From NCBI GenBank assembly GCA_033764055.1, contig JANRJI010000037.1:1-64000 (forward strand): a stretch of DNA of 64,000 bases, in the 5' to 3' direction. The position numbers and the translations under genes are program-made. Source of the DNA: Ga0077555 sp033764055 (GTDB lineage: Bacteria > Pseudomonadota > Alphaproteobacteria > Rhizobiales > Hyphomicrobiaceae). The notes under the pieces are model-generated. The model saw only the letters and a list, made by a program, of their open reading frames with translations. It was not told the origin of the DNA and did no database searches. Below, one piece after another: positions 53,657 through 62,712 of this stretch (its first letter is position 1; each line of letters begins with the position of its first letter).

Positions 53657-55072
53657 TCAAGCGGAGCCCATGTGCAAGCCTGCCAGCCCCGCCGCGAAGG
53701 CCGCCTCGTCGTCGAGGCAGCGCAGGTCGAGTAGCAGAGCGCCCTTGTCGATGCGGCCGATGACCGGGATCGCCAAGCCGCGGAAGGCCGCCGCCAGCGC
53801 CTCGACCCGACTGCCGGCGCTCTTCCGCTCGACCGGCGTGATCGCGAGACCCATGCTCGCAATCGCCTCGAGCGGCAGGGCACCCGAGCCGATCTGGCTC
53901 GTGCACGACCGCACCTCGACGACGAAAGCTTCGCCGACCGCAGCCGCCACCGGAGGCACGAGTCGCTCCGCGGTAGCGGCGAGCTCGGCCGGCGTGCGCG
54001 TGAGCAGGCGCAGCGTCGGCAGTGTGTCGGCGAGCCGATCAGGATTGCGGTAAAGGCGGAGCGTCGCCTCGAGCGCGGCAAGGCGCACCTTGTCGAGGCG
54101 CATGGCCCGCTTCATGGGGTTTTTCTGGCAGGCCTGGACGAGATCGCGCCGTCCGACAATGAACCCCGCCTGGGACCCTCCCAGCAGCTTGTCGCCGGAG
54201 AAGGTGACGAGATCGGCGCCGTCGCGGATGGCGTCCGTCACCGTCCGCTCGCGCTTGAGGCCCCAGCGCGACAGGTCGACCAGCGTGCCAGAGCCGAGAT
54301 CATCGACGAACGGCACGCCGGCCTCGCGCGCCATGGACGCCAGCTCCGCCGGAGCAACCTCGGCAGTGAAGCCCTGGATCAGATAGTTGGACGTGTGCAC
54401 CTTCATGACGAGGCCTGTCGCCGGGCCGATGGCGCCCTTGTAGTCCCTGGCATGCGTGCGGTTCGTGGTGCCCACCTCGATCAGCCGCGTGCCGGCCCGC
54501 GCCATGATGTCGGGCATGCGGAAGGCGCCGCCGATCTCGATCAGCTCGCCGCGAGAGACGATGGTCTCCTTGCCGCCGCCGAGTGTGTTGAGCACCAGCA
54601 TGACGGCTGCCGCGTTGTTGTTGACGACAATGGCGTCCTCGGCGCCGGTCAGCTCCGTCAGCAAGGGACGGATGGCGTTGTCGCGCTCGCCGCGCCCGCC
54701 GCTGGCGAGGTCGAACTCGAGCGCCGCCGGGTGGCGCATGGCGGTTATCGCCGCCTGGATCGCGGCTTCGGGGAGCACGGCGCGCCCGAGGTTGGTGTGG
54801 AGCACTGTGCCGGTGAGGTTGATCACGCGCCTTAGCCTCGGCGCATCATCGGCAGCGAGACGCCGGCCTGCCTCGGCCGCCACGGCAAGCGCCACCGAGG
54901 TGCGGGGCAACGCCTCGGCGAGGCCCGACCGCACCGACCGGCGGTAGCTGTCGAGCGCCTTGCGTACGGCATCGACGGTGGCGCCGCGACCGTATTGGAC
55001 GAGGGCCGCCGATGCCAGCGGCTGGCGCAGGATCTCATCGACGGAGGGCAGATCGGGCGATGGCTTGGACAT
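53657..55072 (-). CDS. selA: L-seryl-tRNA(Sec) selenium transferase
   Basis: 471-residue PLP enzyme that converts Ser-tRNA(Sec) to Sec-tRNA(Sec). The PLP Lys is K295 in TFSGDKLLGGSQAG, the same number as in E. coli SelA. N-terminal domain LPSVDEILRQPLASAALVQY and the core VINLTGTVLHTNLGRAVLPE, VHTSNYLIQGF and VDDLGSGTLVDL are all typical. The usual partner selB does not follow it in this window, and no tRNA-Sec gene or selenoprotein was seen nearby. The neighbour 133 bases upstream on the same strand is nadE. Confidence 0.95.
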   Translation of the reverse strand: MSKPSPDLPSVDEILRQPLASAALVQYGRGATVDAVRKALDSYRRSVRSGLAEALPRTSVALAVAAEAGRRLAADDAPRLRRVINLTGTVLHTNLGRAVLPEAAIQAAITAMRHPAALEFDLASGGRGERDNAIRPLLTELTGAEDAIVVNNNAAAVMLVLNTLGGGKETIVSRGELIEIGGAFRMPDIMARAGTRLIEVGTTNRTHARDYKGAIGPATGLVMKVHTSNYLIQGFTAEVAPAELASMAREAGVPFVDDLGSGTLVDLSRWGLKRERTVTDAIRDGADLVTFSGDKLLGGSQAGFIVGRRDLVQACQKNPMKRAMRLDKVRLAALEATLRLYRNPDRLADTLPTLRLLTRTPAELAATAERLVPPVAAAVGEAFVVEVRSCTSQIGSGALPLEAIASMGLAITPVERKSAGSRVEALAAAFRGLAIPVIGRIDKGALLLDLRCLDDEAAFAAGLAGLHMGSA

Positions 55073-55205
55073 GCTCGGCTTTCAAGGATCTCGGGGGAGG
55101 CGCCGGAGAAAGGGCCCTGGACACCTGGCGAGCGAAGCTCGTGTCCCGGGTCGCAACTGCCGACAACTTTGCGGCAACCTCTCCGGGCAATTGCGATGGG
55201 CCACA

Positions 55206-56942
55206 TTAGGAGACGTCGCCGCCATCGGCCCGCGGCAACACGAGCGGTGGCACCGACGGGACGAGGTCGTCCGGCACCTTCCGGGTCGGATCCTCGCGGA
55301 ACTTGTTGGTGATCGGATAGCGGCGGTCGCGCCCGAAGCTGCGCGCCGAGATCTTGACGCCCGGCGCAGCCTGCCGCCGCTTGTACTCGGCGAGGTAGAG
55401 CAGGCGCTCTACCCGCCTCACCGTCTCCACCGCATGTCCCCGGGCGACGATGGTGGCGAGCGGCATCTCGTTCTCGACGAGGCAATTCAGGATGTCGTCG
55501 AGCACGTCATAAGGCGGCAGCGAGTCCTGGTCCTTCTGGTTCTCGCGCAGCTCCGCCGATGGGGCCTTGGCTATGATGCTCTCCGGAATTACGACGCCGG
55601 CAGGCCCCTTGCCACCTCGGGGCTGGTTGGCGTTGCGCCATCGGCAGAGACGATAGACCTCCATCTTGTAGAGATCCTTGACCGGATTGAAGCCGCCGTT
55701 CATGTCGCCGTAGATGGTGGCGTAGCCGACCGACATCTCGCTCTTGTTGCCGGTGGTGACCAGCATCGAGCCGAGCTTGTTGGAGATCGCCATCAGCGTG
55801 GTGCCACGCACCCGGCTCTGGATGTTCTCCTCGGTGAGATCGCGCTGACGGCCCCGGAACATGGGCTCGAGCATGCTGTAGAGGCCCTCCACGGCGGGCG
55901 CGATAGGCACCGTGTCGTAGCGGATGGCGAGCGCATCGGCACAGGCTGCGGCGTCCGACAGGCTCTCGCTGGAGGTGTAGCGATAGGGCATCATCACGGC
56001 ATGCACGCGCTCGGGGCCCAGCGCATCGGCGGACATGGCGGCCACCAGCGCCGAATCGACACCACCCGAGAGACCCAGGACAACACCCGGGAAGCCGTTC
56101 TTCTCGACATAGTCCCGGAGACAGAGCACCGCCGCGTGATAGGCGGCGGCGTCGCCCTCCTCGACCAGCGCCATCGGTCCCGGAGCACATCGCCAGCCCT
56201 GCTCGGTGCGCTGCCAATCCGTGACCACGAGCGCCTCCTCCCAGGCGGGAAGCTGGAGCGCGAGGCTGGCGTCGCCGTTGAGCACAAACGAGGCACCGTC
56301 GAATACCAGCTCGTCCTGACCGCCGACCTGATTGACATAGGCCATCGGCAGGCCGGATTCAGTGACCCTGGCGACCGCCACGTTGAGGCGCACGTCGACC
56401 TTTCGCCAGTCGAACGGCGAGCCGTTCGGCACCAGCAGGATCTCGGCCCCGCACTCGGTCAGGCACTCGACGACCTCCTCCTGCCAGATATCCTCGCAGA
56501 TCGGCACGCCGAGGCGGACATCGCGGAAGGCGAGCGGACCCGGCAGCGGTCCGGCATCGAAAACACGCTTCTCGTCGAAGGGGCCGTAGTTCGGCAGATC
56601 CACCTTGTAGCGCACACCCGTGATGGCGCCGTTGTCGAGCAGCGCCATGGCATTGTAGACGTGCCGGCCCTCGGGCCACACAGTGCCGACGAGGATCGCG
56701 GGCCCGGGACCCATGCGCCGGGCAAGCCCCTCGACGGCAAGCCTGCAGGCTGCTGCGAATGCCGGCTTGCGAACGAGGTCCTCGGGCGGATACCCGCAGA
56801 CGAAGAGCTCGGGAAACAGCACGAGATCCGCCCCCTGCTCCGCAGCATCCGAGCGGGCGCGCTCAAGGCGGCCGATATTGCCGGCAATGTCGCCCACGAC
56901 TGGATTGAGTTGGGCGAGCGCGATGCGAAGGCGGTCGGTCAT
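55206..56942 (-). CDS. nadE: Glutamine-dependent NAD+ synthetase
   Basis: 578-residue two-domain enzyme. The N-terminal nitrilase-like glutaminase has the triad E45 (LFPELFVCGY), K113 (RYKVDLPNYG) and C149 (GVPICEDIW). The C-terminal ATP-pyrophosphatase synthetase has the P-loop LGLSGGVDSALV (near 290-300) and GTTLMAISNKLGSMLVTTGN. It amidates deamido-NAD in the last step of NAD synthesis. The length matches the bacterial glutamine-dependent form. Confidence 0.97.
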   Translation of the reverse strand: MTDRLRIALAQLNPVVGDIAGNIGRLERARSDAAEQGADLVLFPELFVCGYPPEDLVRKPAFAAACRLAVEGLARRMGPGPAILVGTVWPEGRHVYNAMALLDNGAITGVRYKVDLPNYGPFDEKRVFDAGPLPGPLAFRDVRLGVPICEDIWQEEVVECLTECGAEILLVPNGSPFDWRKVDVRLNVAVARVTESGLPMAYVNQVGGQDELVFDGASFVLNGDASLALQLPAWEEALVVTDWQRTEQGWRCAPGPMALVEEGDAAAYHAAVLCLRDYVEKNGFPGVVLGLSGGVDSALVAAMSADALGPERVHAVMMPYRYTSSESLSDAAACADALAIRYDTVPIAPAVEGLYSMLEPMFRGRQRDLTEENIQSRVRGTTLMAISNKLGSMLVTTGNKSEMSVGYATIYGDMNGGFNPVKDLYKMEVYRLCRWRNANQPRGGKGPAGVVIPESIIAKAPSAELRENQKDQDSLPPYDVLDDILNCLVENEMPLATIVARGHAVETVRRVERLLYLAEYKRRQAAPGVKISARSFGRDRRYPITNKFREDPTRKVPDDLVPSVPPLVLPRADGGDVS

Positions 56943-57182
56943 TGAGGGCTCTCGGGCGGCGTCTCGGTGCGTCGATCGGGGACGAGTCTAGCGACCGCGC
57001 CGGGCGAGGCAAGGCGACGCGTCAGGCTGACGAGCCTGCCTCGCACGTCGATGAGAACACGAAGGCGGCTCCGCCGTTCACCCGCCAATTGTGTCCATCA
57101 CGTACCAAAATCAAGGGCTGAGCCCGGTCCCATTGCCTGCGAGGTGTGCCCAGAGCCGGCGGCGGGGCTGGCACCACCGTTC

Positions 57183-57746
57183 CTAGGATTTCAGCATCTG
57201 TGCCGACCGGGCGAAATGCTCGACCAGCGACCAGGCTGAGAAGGCCACCGCCACAACCAGCAGCGTGAAGGCGAGGGGCCCCTGCGGACCAAGACCAGGC
57301 CCCCAGTCCTCGAATGCCATCGCCACCACCCCGAGCTGGGCCACGGCATGGGCAACCGCCGCCAGACGATCGCCAAGTCCGGCTGTCAGGTCCTGTGACC
57401 GTTGGCGAACCGCGGCCCTGAGATAAGGCACCACCAGATCCCGGGCGAAGATCACGATCAGCATCCAGGCCGGCAGCCAGCCGTTGGCGAGGAATGCCGC
57501 GCTCACTGTCAACCGATAGATGCTGCCCGACAGCGGCTCGGCCAGCCCGTCGTTGCCCGGCGGCCCCTGCCGTGCCAGACTCCAGTGCAATAAGGTCAGC
57601 CCCTCGAGCGCTGCCATCACGAACAGTGCGGCCGCCAGGCTTGACGCTTGCCGCGATGTCAGCGCGACCACGAGGAACAGTCCGGCCAGGAGACGGGCTC
57701 CGGCCAACAGTGCGGGTGCGTCCGGCCTTGCTCCCTGCCGGCCCAT
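57183..57746 (-). CDS. Catalytically dead CDP-alcohol phosphatidyltransferase paralogue
   Basis: 187-residue membrane protein that aligns with the adjacent intact CDP-alcohol phosphatidyltransferase, best over SIYRLTVSAAFLANGWLPAW and FARDLVVPYLRA (intact copy: SFYRVSVFAAFAANEWMPIW, WRDIGVAYLRV). The catalytic signature D-x2-D-G-x2-A-R-x8-G-x3-D-x3-D is gone; where the intact copy has DAVDGYAARR and DIGKILDPLADS, this one has LTLLHWSLARQ and NDGLAEPLSGS. All metal-binding Asp are replaced. The open frame is undamaged, so a pseudoenzyme role (partner or regulator) is more likely than decay. AGGAG lies upstream of ATG 57746. It starts 78 bases after the intact gene. Confidence 0.78.
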   Translation of the reverse strand: MGRQGARPDAPALLAGARLLAGLFLVVALTSRQASSLAAALFVMAALEGLTLLHWSLARQGPPGNDGLAEPLSGSIYRLTVSAAFLANGWLPAWMLIVIFARDLVVPYLRAAVRQRSQDLTAGLGDRLAAVAHAVAQLGVVAMAFEDWGPGLGPQGPLAFTLLVVAVAFSAWSLVEHFARSAQMLKS

Positions 57747-57824
57747 CGCCCCGGTCTCCTGCTCCAGTGTGTTCTTGGCAGCCTGCCGATGCGCGGTCGC
57801 AGCGTTCCGGCCGGCAGCGCTCGT

Positions 57825-58412
57825 TCAGGCCCGTCGCCTGCGGCTCAGCACATCCATAGCATAGTCGATGAGGGATATGGCGGTTATCGCCGTCGCCGCA
57901 AGGAGCACGAACCAGAGCCAGCTGACGCCCGACGATGGCGTCGCCGCGCCCGACACCGCATAGACGAGCGCAACGAGCAGCTGCGCTCCCCCCTGGGCCA
58001 CGGCCTTGAGCTTGCCACTCTGACGCGCCCCCAGCGTCTCCCGCGTCTGCTCGGCAATGACGCGGAGGTAAGCGACGCCGATATCGCGCCAGACCATCAC
58101 CAGCAACATCCAGATCGGCATCCACTCGTTCGCGGCGAAGGCCGCAAAAACGGAGACGCGATAAAAGCTGTCCGCAAGAGGGTCGAGGATCTTGCCGATA
58201 TCAGAGACCTGCTGCAGGCGTCGGGCCGCATACCCGTCCACCGCATCGGAGACCTCGGCGACGACCATCAGCACGAAGGCCACCCAGAGGGCATGCGGCG
58301 AGCCGCTCACCAACAAGAGCACGATCGGAGCTGCAACCACCACGCGATAGAGGGTGATGAGGTTGGGCAATGTCGTCAGCTCCGACAGTCTCATCGCCCC
58401 GTCTCTCTGCAT
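57825..58412 (-). CDS. CDP-alcohol phosphatidyltransferase (PgsA-like)
   Basis: 195-residue integral membrane enzyme. N-terminus LTTLPNLITLYRVVVAAPIV is as in phosphatidylglycerophosphate synthases. The full catalytic motif D-A-V-D-G-Y-A-A-R-R-x7-G-K-I-L-D-P-L-A-D is present (near 58-83). It transfers a phosphatidyl group from CDP-diacylglycerol to a small alcohol, most often glycerol-3-phosphate. Start at 58412 is the longest form; ATG 58394 (MRLSELTTLPN) is an attractive alternative. A catalytically dead paralogue follows. Confidence 0.9.
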   Translation of the reverse strand: MQRDGAMRLSELTTLPNLITLYRVVVAAPIVLLLVSGSPHALWVAFVLMVVAEVSDAVDGYAARRLQQVSDIGKILDPLADSFYRVSVFAAFAANEWMPIWMLLVMVWRDIGVAYLRVIAEQTRETLGARQSGKLKAVAQGGAQLLVALVYAVSGAATPSSGVSWLWFVLLAATAITAISLIDYAMDVLSRRRRA

Positions 58413-58723
58413 CCGTCATCACTCCCAGCGGCCTTCGCGCAACGGCGACAGACACCGTCGCTCGCAGTCATGTACGCAGTGCGCCACCTATGCTGCAACA
58501 GCCGAACCGTGCAACGCCACTTTTTCTATGCCACGGTTGCTCGTGCCGCGACAACCGGCGGACATCGCCATCCGGAACGTTATGACCCAGGAGACGCCGG
58601 AAAGCCAACGTCCCGTCGGGCGCCGACGTGCCGACTGCGCCGCGGGCCGGACGCCGTGCGCCTGTGGCGCTCCTGCTGCAACCGCCCTATCGCGCGCAGG
58701 GCCATGGGGGCTCCCCGGTTGTC
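58413..58723. other. 311-base intergenic region
   Basis: Between the PgsA-like gene and the end of the caspase-like gene, both on the minus strand. A pyrimidine run CCACTTTTTCTATG at about 58518-58531 is the only AT-rich element. No gene or clear hairpin is seen. Confidence 0.4.
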
Positions 58724-60346
58724 CTACTGTCGAGCTCCGGACCTCCAGGCGGCGTCCTCATGGCGGGACGAGACGACAGAGAGCAGATGGCACTGGCCCA
58801 TCACCGGGATCTTTCGCCTATGCCGGAACGCGACGCAGCCCGCCTCCTTGCCGCAAGCCTCCTGGCAGGCGGCGGGGCTCGGGGAGCGGAACGAGCGGAT
58901 CGTATCGCCGTCGATGCGGACGTTGTCCGCAACGTCGAAACCTTCGCCGAGCGGCGCCGCACGGGCCTTCGGCTGCACGGGCGGAAGTCCTGGCGCGGGT
59001 CGATGGTCTGTCTCGACATTTGCCGTCAGTGCCGTGCCGGGGGCGGGCGATGCCATCGTCGCAATCTCGTCCTTCAGCCGGCGCGCGTCGAGCGAGGCGC
59101 GCGTCATGTCCATCTGGATGCGCATTGCGGCCTGCTGCAGGCGCTGGCGCTCTGCCGGATCGGTGGCCTGGCCTTCGACGCGTCGCGCATCGAGTAGCTT
59201 GAGTTGCAGATCCTTCGCCTTGTCCTCGGCCACGGCGAGGCGGGCCCTGGCCTCAGCCAGCCGCATGATCTCCGATGACGTCGGAGGCTTCGCATCGCGC
59301 TGATCGCTCGCAGCCGCTTCGCGACGGCGATCCGCCTCCTCCTCGAGGGCCTTGAGGCGCGCCCTCAGCGCCGCGACGTCGTCGCCTTTCGCGGATGGCG
59401 TGACGCCGCCGGCGACCGCCCCTGCTGCGGGCACGAAGTAGAAGTCGCCGGTCAGCGCCGAGTGGTCCCAGGGCACCTGCCGGCCGTTGGTGGCCCCGAT
59501 CACGGCCTTCCGGACCTCGATCATGGTGGCGTTGAGGTTGCGGCCGGTGACCGCGAGGTTCGACAGCAGGGCGGCAGTGAACGGCGAGTTGCGGCCGGCG
59601 CCGTCGAGCGCCACGTTGCCAGGCTGCGTCGAGTAGGCGATGAACGTGCCAACCCCGGTCGCGGCAGGCGCAAGACCTTGTCCCACGGCCGTCGAGCGCG
59701 TCCCCATCGAGCGCGCGAGGTTCCGCGTCAGCGGATTGTCCCGGCACGCGTCGAGCATGACGATGGTGGTTTTTCCGTCCCGGTCGATCTCCATCTGGCG
59801 CAGGACGAAGTCGAGCTTGACCGCCTCGAACTCGAGGTCGCGCTCGCGCGCCAGCCGGGCCTCGACAGGCACGAGAAAATTCTGGTTGCCGACTTGGAGG
59901 CCGTGTCCCGCATAGTAGAAGAGTGCGACATCCGCCGAGGCGACCTTGTCCGCGAAAGCCCGCAGCGCCCGGTCCATATCGGTCTTGCCGGCATCGAGCG
60001 CGACGATCACCTCGAAGCCGGTGCGCTCGAGGGCGCCGGCCATGTCGCTGGCATCATTCCTCGGGTTCGCGAGTGCGGCCGTGTGCTGATAGGCGCTGTT
60101 GCCGACGACGAGCGCGACCCGGCGCCCCAGCGCCGCTGGCAGCGCGCGCTGCTGTGGAGGAAGGAGCTTCTGCTCCGGTGGCGCGCCCCGCTGCTCCGGG
60201 GGAGGGGGCCCCGCCGCCGAAAGCAGCACTGAGCCTGCGACCGCTAACGCGATCCGCCCGAGCCAACCGATCCCGACCGTCATCGCCAAGCCCCGAGCTG
60301 CCACTGACAGACCATATCGCCATCTAAACCGAGCATTATATGACAT
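58724..60346 (-). CDS. Exported caspase-family (C14) protein with PAN/Apple-like C-terminus
   Basis: 540 residues: an N-terminal hydrophobic segment (about 22-46, IGWLGRIALAVAGSVLLSAA) acts as signal or anchor. A caspase p20-like domain (about 74-310) follows with the dyad H148 (YYAGHGLQVG) and C201 (MLDACRDNPL). A long helical/coiled region runs from about 320 to 445. A Cys-rich C-terminal module (about 465-520) contains RSPSPAACQEACGKEAGCVA and GQCHLLS, like the PAN/Apple fold that binds proteins or sugars. Such C14-PAN proteins are known in Hyphomicrobiales; substrates are unknown. Start at 60346 is the longest; ATG 60283 would still keep the hydrophobic segment. Confidence 0.85.
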   Translation of the reverse strand: MSYNARFRWRYGLSVAARGLAMTVGIGWLGRIALAVAGSVLLSAAGPPPPEQRGAPPEQKLLPPQQRALPAALGRRVALVVGNSAYQHTAALANPRNDASDMAGALERTGFEVIVALDAGKTDMDRALRAFADKVASADVALFYYAGHGLQVGNQNFLVPVEARLARERDLEFEAVKLDFVLRQMEIDRDGKTTIVMLDACRDNPLTRNLARSMGTRSTAVGQGLAPAATGVGTFIAYSTQPGNVALDGAGRNSPFTAALLSNLAVTGRNLNATMIEVRKAVIGATNGRQVPWDHSALTGDFYFVPAAGAVAGGVTPSAKGDDVAALRARLKALEEEADRRREAAASDQRDAKPPTSSEIMRLAEARARLAVAEDKAKDLQLKLLDARRVEGQATDPAERQRLQQAAMRIQMDMTRASLDARRLKDEIATMASPAPGTALTANVETDHRPAPGLPPVQPKARAAPLGEGFDVADNVRIDGDTIRSFRSPSPAACQEACGKEAGCVAFRHRRKIPVMGQCHLLSVVSSRHEDAAWRSGARQ

Positions 60347-60367
60347 TGTCCCGCCGCGGTCCCCTCT

Positions 60368-60670
60368 TCACGCCTGTCCGTGGTCCGAGATGCGCTCGAA
60401 CGGCAGCACGCGGCGAGATGCGATCCAGGACGACGCGATATCGATGAAGCCCTTGTAGTGCGGACTGTCGATGTGGACCTGATGGGCGGCGAGATCCTCG
60501 AAGACCGCATAGACGAGGAAGCTCGACGGCTCCAGCGGGTCGACGGAGACATCGTGCTGGAGGCAGCCGGCCTCGCGCTCCCGACTGATGCGGGCAAGGT
60601 CCAGCAGCGCAGCCCGGAGCGCTGCGCTGCGGCCCGATTTGGCTTCGACGAAGGCAACGATCGTATACAT
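60368..60670 (-). CDS. Antibiotic biosynthesis monooxygenase (ABM) domain protein
   Basis: 100-residue dimeric alpha+beta barrel: MYTIVAFVEAKSGRSAALRA, LARISREREAGCLQHDVSVD, SSFLVYAVFEDLAAHQVHID and SPHYKGFI. ABM proteins include quinol monooxygenases and heme or polyketide oxidases; the small stand-alone forms often have unknown substrate. ATG 60670 has a TGAGG about nine bases upstream. It lies 21 bases before the caspase-like gene on the same strand. Confidence 0.9.
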   Translation of the reverse strand: MYTIVAFVEAKSGRSAALRAALLDLARISREREAGCLQHDVSVDPLEPSSFLVYAVFEDLAAHQVHIDSPHYKGFIDIASSWIASRRVLPFERISDHGQA

Positions 60671-60840
60671 GGCGCAAGCCTCACATGCTGGACCGGCGCA
60701 GGCCAAGCTGTCCGGTCTTGCCGATGGCCACCGCGGGCGCTGCTTGCCGGCATTGGCGGCCAAGCCTAGGCTCGGACATGAGCTGCATGTCGGCTCGGCG
60801 ACCCGGCCACATGCTATCCATTACGCATCTGGAGCCATCC

Positions 60841-61179
60841 ATGATCAAGAGCATCTCCCTGCTCACGCGCAAGCCCGAGATGACCGCAGCAGCCTTTCGC
60901 AAGGTCTGGCTCGAGGAGCATGCCCCGATGGTCCGCAGCGTGCCCGGTGTGCGGCGATACACTTTGTCATTCCCGCTCTCCGAGCCGACGCGGCCCGACG
61001 TGCCGACGCTCGGCGTGGCAGGCGCGATCGATGCCATTGCGGAGCTCTGGTACGACGACCGCGCCACCCAACAGAAAGTCGCGGCGAGCCCCGAGATGAA
61101 GCAGGTCACCGACAACGGTGCGCTCTATCTCGGCGCGATCAAGACCTACATTTCCGAGGAGATCGAGATCATCGCATGA
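60841..61179 (+). CDS. EthD domain protein
   Basis: 112 residues with the EthD-type dimeric barrel: MIKSISLLTRKPEMTAAAFR, KVWLEEHAPMVRSVPGVRRY and AELWYDDRATQQKVAASPEM. EthD was first found beside a P450 for ether degradation; others are dehydratases or have unknown function. ATG 60841 is the family start. It is divergent from the ABM gene and converges on the LysE gene with 15 bases between stops. Confidence 0.9.
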   Translation: MIKSISLLTRKPEMTAAAFRKVWLEEHAPMVRSVPGVRRYTLSFPLSEPTRPDVPTLGVAGAIDAIAELWYDDRATQQKVAASPEMKQVTDNGALYLGAIKTYISEEIEIIA

Positions 61180-61194
61180 CGGCCTCGCCTGCCG

Positions 61195-61863
61195 TCAGAA
61201 CGCGCCACGCCAGCCCATGGCTTTGATGACCATCTCGCCGATCAGCACGCAGCCGACGGCGATCAGCAGCAGGCCAGCGACCTTGTTGATGTGGCCCATA
61301 CGCGTCTCGTCGAGACGGTGGCGCACCCTGTTGATGAGATGCGAGGCGACCAGCCAATAGATGAAGCTGCCGCCCATCACGGCGAGCGTCAGCGCGATGG
61401 CATCGACGTGGGACGCGACCTCCACGAACGTGCTGGCGCCGCCGAGAATGGCGATCAGGCTCAGAACCGCACCGGGATTGGTGATGGTCAGGAACAGGTG
61501 CTTCGGGATGTCCCAGGCATAGTCCGCCAGCGTCGTGCCGGCCGCATCGTGAACGCTCGCGAACGACGTCCGCGTGAAATAGAGCTTTGCCCCCGCTCCG
61601 ACCAGGGCCAGCCCGCCGATGATCTGGATGGCGCTCCGGTAAAGACGTAGCGCCCCCGAGACGGCATTGACGCCCATGGCCGCCGCGAGCGCGATCAACC
61701 CGTCGCCCAGCATGATGCCGATGCCGGCAGCGAGCCCGCCGAAAAAACCCCGCTCGGCAGCACGCTGCAGCGCCAACAGGTTGATGGGCCCGGTCGGCAG
61801 TGCGATGAGGATGCCGATGACGAGACCAACCGGGATGATGAGCGGATTCGGCATGAAGCCCAT
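61195..61863 (-). CDS. LysE/RhtB family exporter
   Basis: 222-residue membrane protein with about six helices. The N-terminus carries the family signature: IALPTGPINLLALQRAAERG, FFGGLAAGIGIMLGDGLIAL. The later LTITNPGAVLSLIAILGG matches the second conserved region. LysE-type proteins export amino acids or derivatives. Starts at 61863 (MGF) or 61854 (MPN) are both possible, with weak ribosome-binding sequences. Confidence 0.9.
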   Translation of the reverse strand: MGFMPNPLIIPVGLVIGILIALPTGPINLLALQRAAERGFFGGLAAGIGIMLGDGLIALAAAMGVNAVSGALRLYRSAIQIIGGLALVGAGAKLYFTRTSFASVHDAAGTTLADYAWDIPKHLFLTITNPGAVLSLIAILGGASTFVEVASHVDAIALTLAVMGGSFIYWLVASHLINRVRHRLDETRMGHINKVAGLLLIAVGCVLIGEMVIKAMGWRGAF

Positions 61864-62008
61864 CAGGCGACACGGCTCCGGCCGCCCGCACTCGCGACGC
61901 GCGTCATGCGGGCGGCCGGGAGCCCCATGGCTCTCGGCGTTACTCTGGCGCCTCGGCAATCCCGGCCGTGCTCGATGTCGCCCGCTGACAACCGTCCGGC
62001 TCCCGCTG

Positions 62009-62599
62009 ATGTCGCGCCGCCGGCTGACGACGCCCATTCCGGCGCTAGTGCTACTGACCAACGCGTGGCTTGTCCATGCGGCCTTGCCGGGGCTTGCACA
62101 GGCTCCACCCGGCGCTCCGGCACAGACAGCGGAGGCCGCCGCCGACCGGGGCGGCCTGGGGTTGCCGCCACCGGCTGCCGAGATGCGGGAGGTGATCCTC
62201 GAGGCGGCACGGTCGGGCAGGCTGGAGGAGCTGCGCAACGCGGTCGAGCTCAACGAGATCAAGCCGACCCTCGGCGACGCAGCGACGGGCGACCCTATCG
62301 ACAATCTGCGCCGCCTCGCCAACGAGCCCGATGGTCGGGACCTGCTGGCCGCGCTCGCCGCCATTCTCGATGCGCGCTGGACGGTCGTGCGTCGTGGCCC
62401 CGACCACGAGAACAACCGCGTCTTTGTCTGGCCGCGATTTGCCGAGAAGGATCTGAGGATCCTGTCCCCGGCGGACGAGGCCGAGCTGCGGAGCCTCGCG
62501 CCGCCAGACGCGCTGGAGCGCATGCGCGCAAGCGGCATCTACGACTACTGGCGCATCGGCATTGGTGCGGACGGGACTTGGCATTACCTGCGCAAATAG
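62009..62599 (+). CDS. Unknown exported protein
   Basis: 196 residues. Signal peptide (about 1-31, ALVLLTNAWLVHAALPGLAQ). The mature part contains ILEAARSGRLEELRNAVELN, DARWTVVRRGPDHENNRVFV, DEAELRSLAPPDALERMRAS and the ending IYDYWRIGIGADGTWHYLRK, which looks conserved. No named domain is recognised. It is followed 113 bases later by an L,D-transpeptidase gene on the same strand; a cell-envelope role is plausible. Confidence 0.75.
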   Translation: MSRRRLTTPIPALVLLTNAWLVHAALPGLAQAPPGAPAQTAEAAADRGGLGLPPPAAEMREVILEAARSGRLEELRNAVELNEIKPTLGDAATGDPIDNLRRLANEPDGRDLLAALAAILDARWTVVRRGPDHENNRVFVWPRFAEKDLRILSPADEAELRSLAPPDALERMRASGIYDYWRIGIGADGTWHYLRK

Positions 62600-62712
62600 G
62601 GCGTCAACGACAGGCTGCCCCGAGGCCCGGTAACCATGTTGCCGACCTGCACTGGCGACACCGATCGCTCGCACCGTACCTCTCTCGCTTGTCGTTGGAG
62701 GGTAATAGACCG

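Noticed and set aside
54960..56945. 661-codon plus-strand frame opposite nadE and selA
   Set aside because: It spans two confirmed minus-strand genes and their gap, and shows only GC-driven composition.
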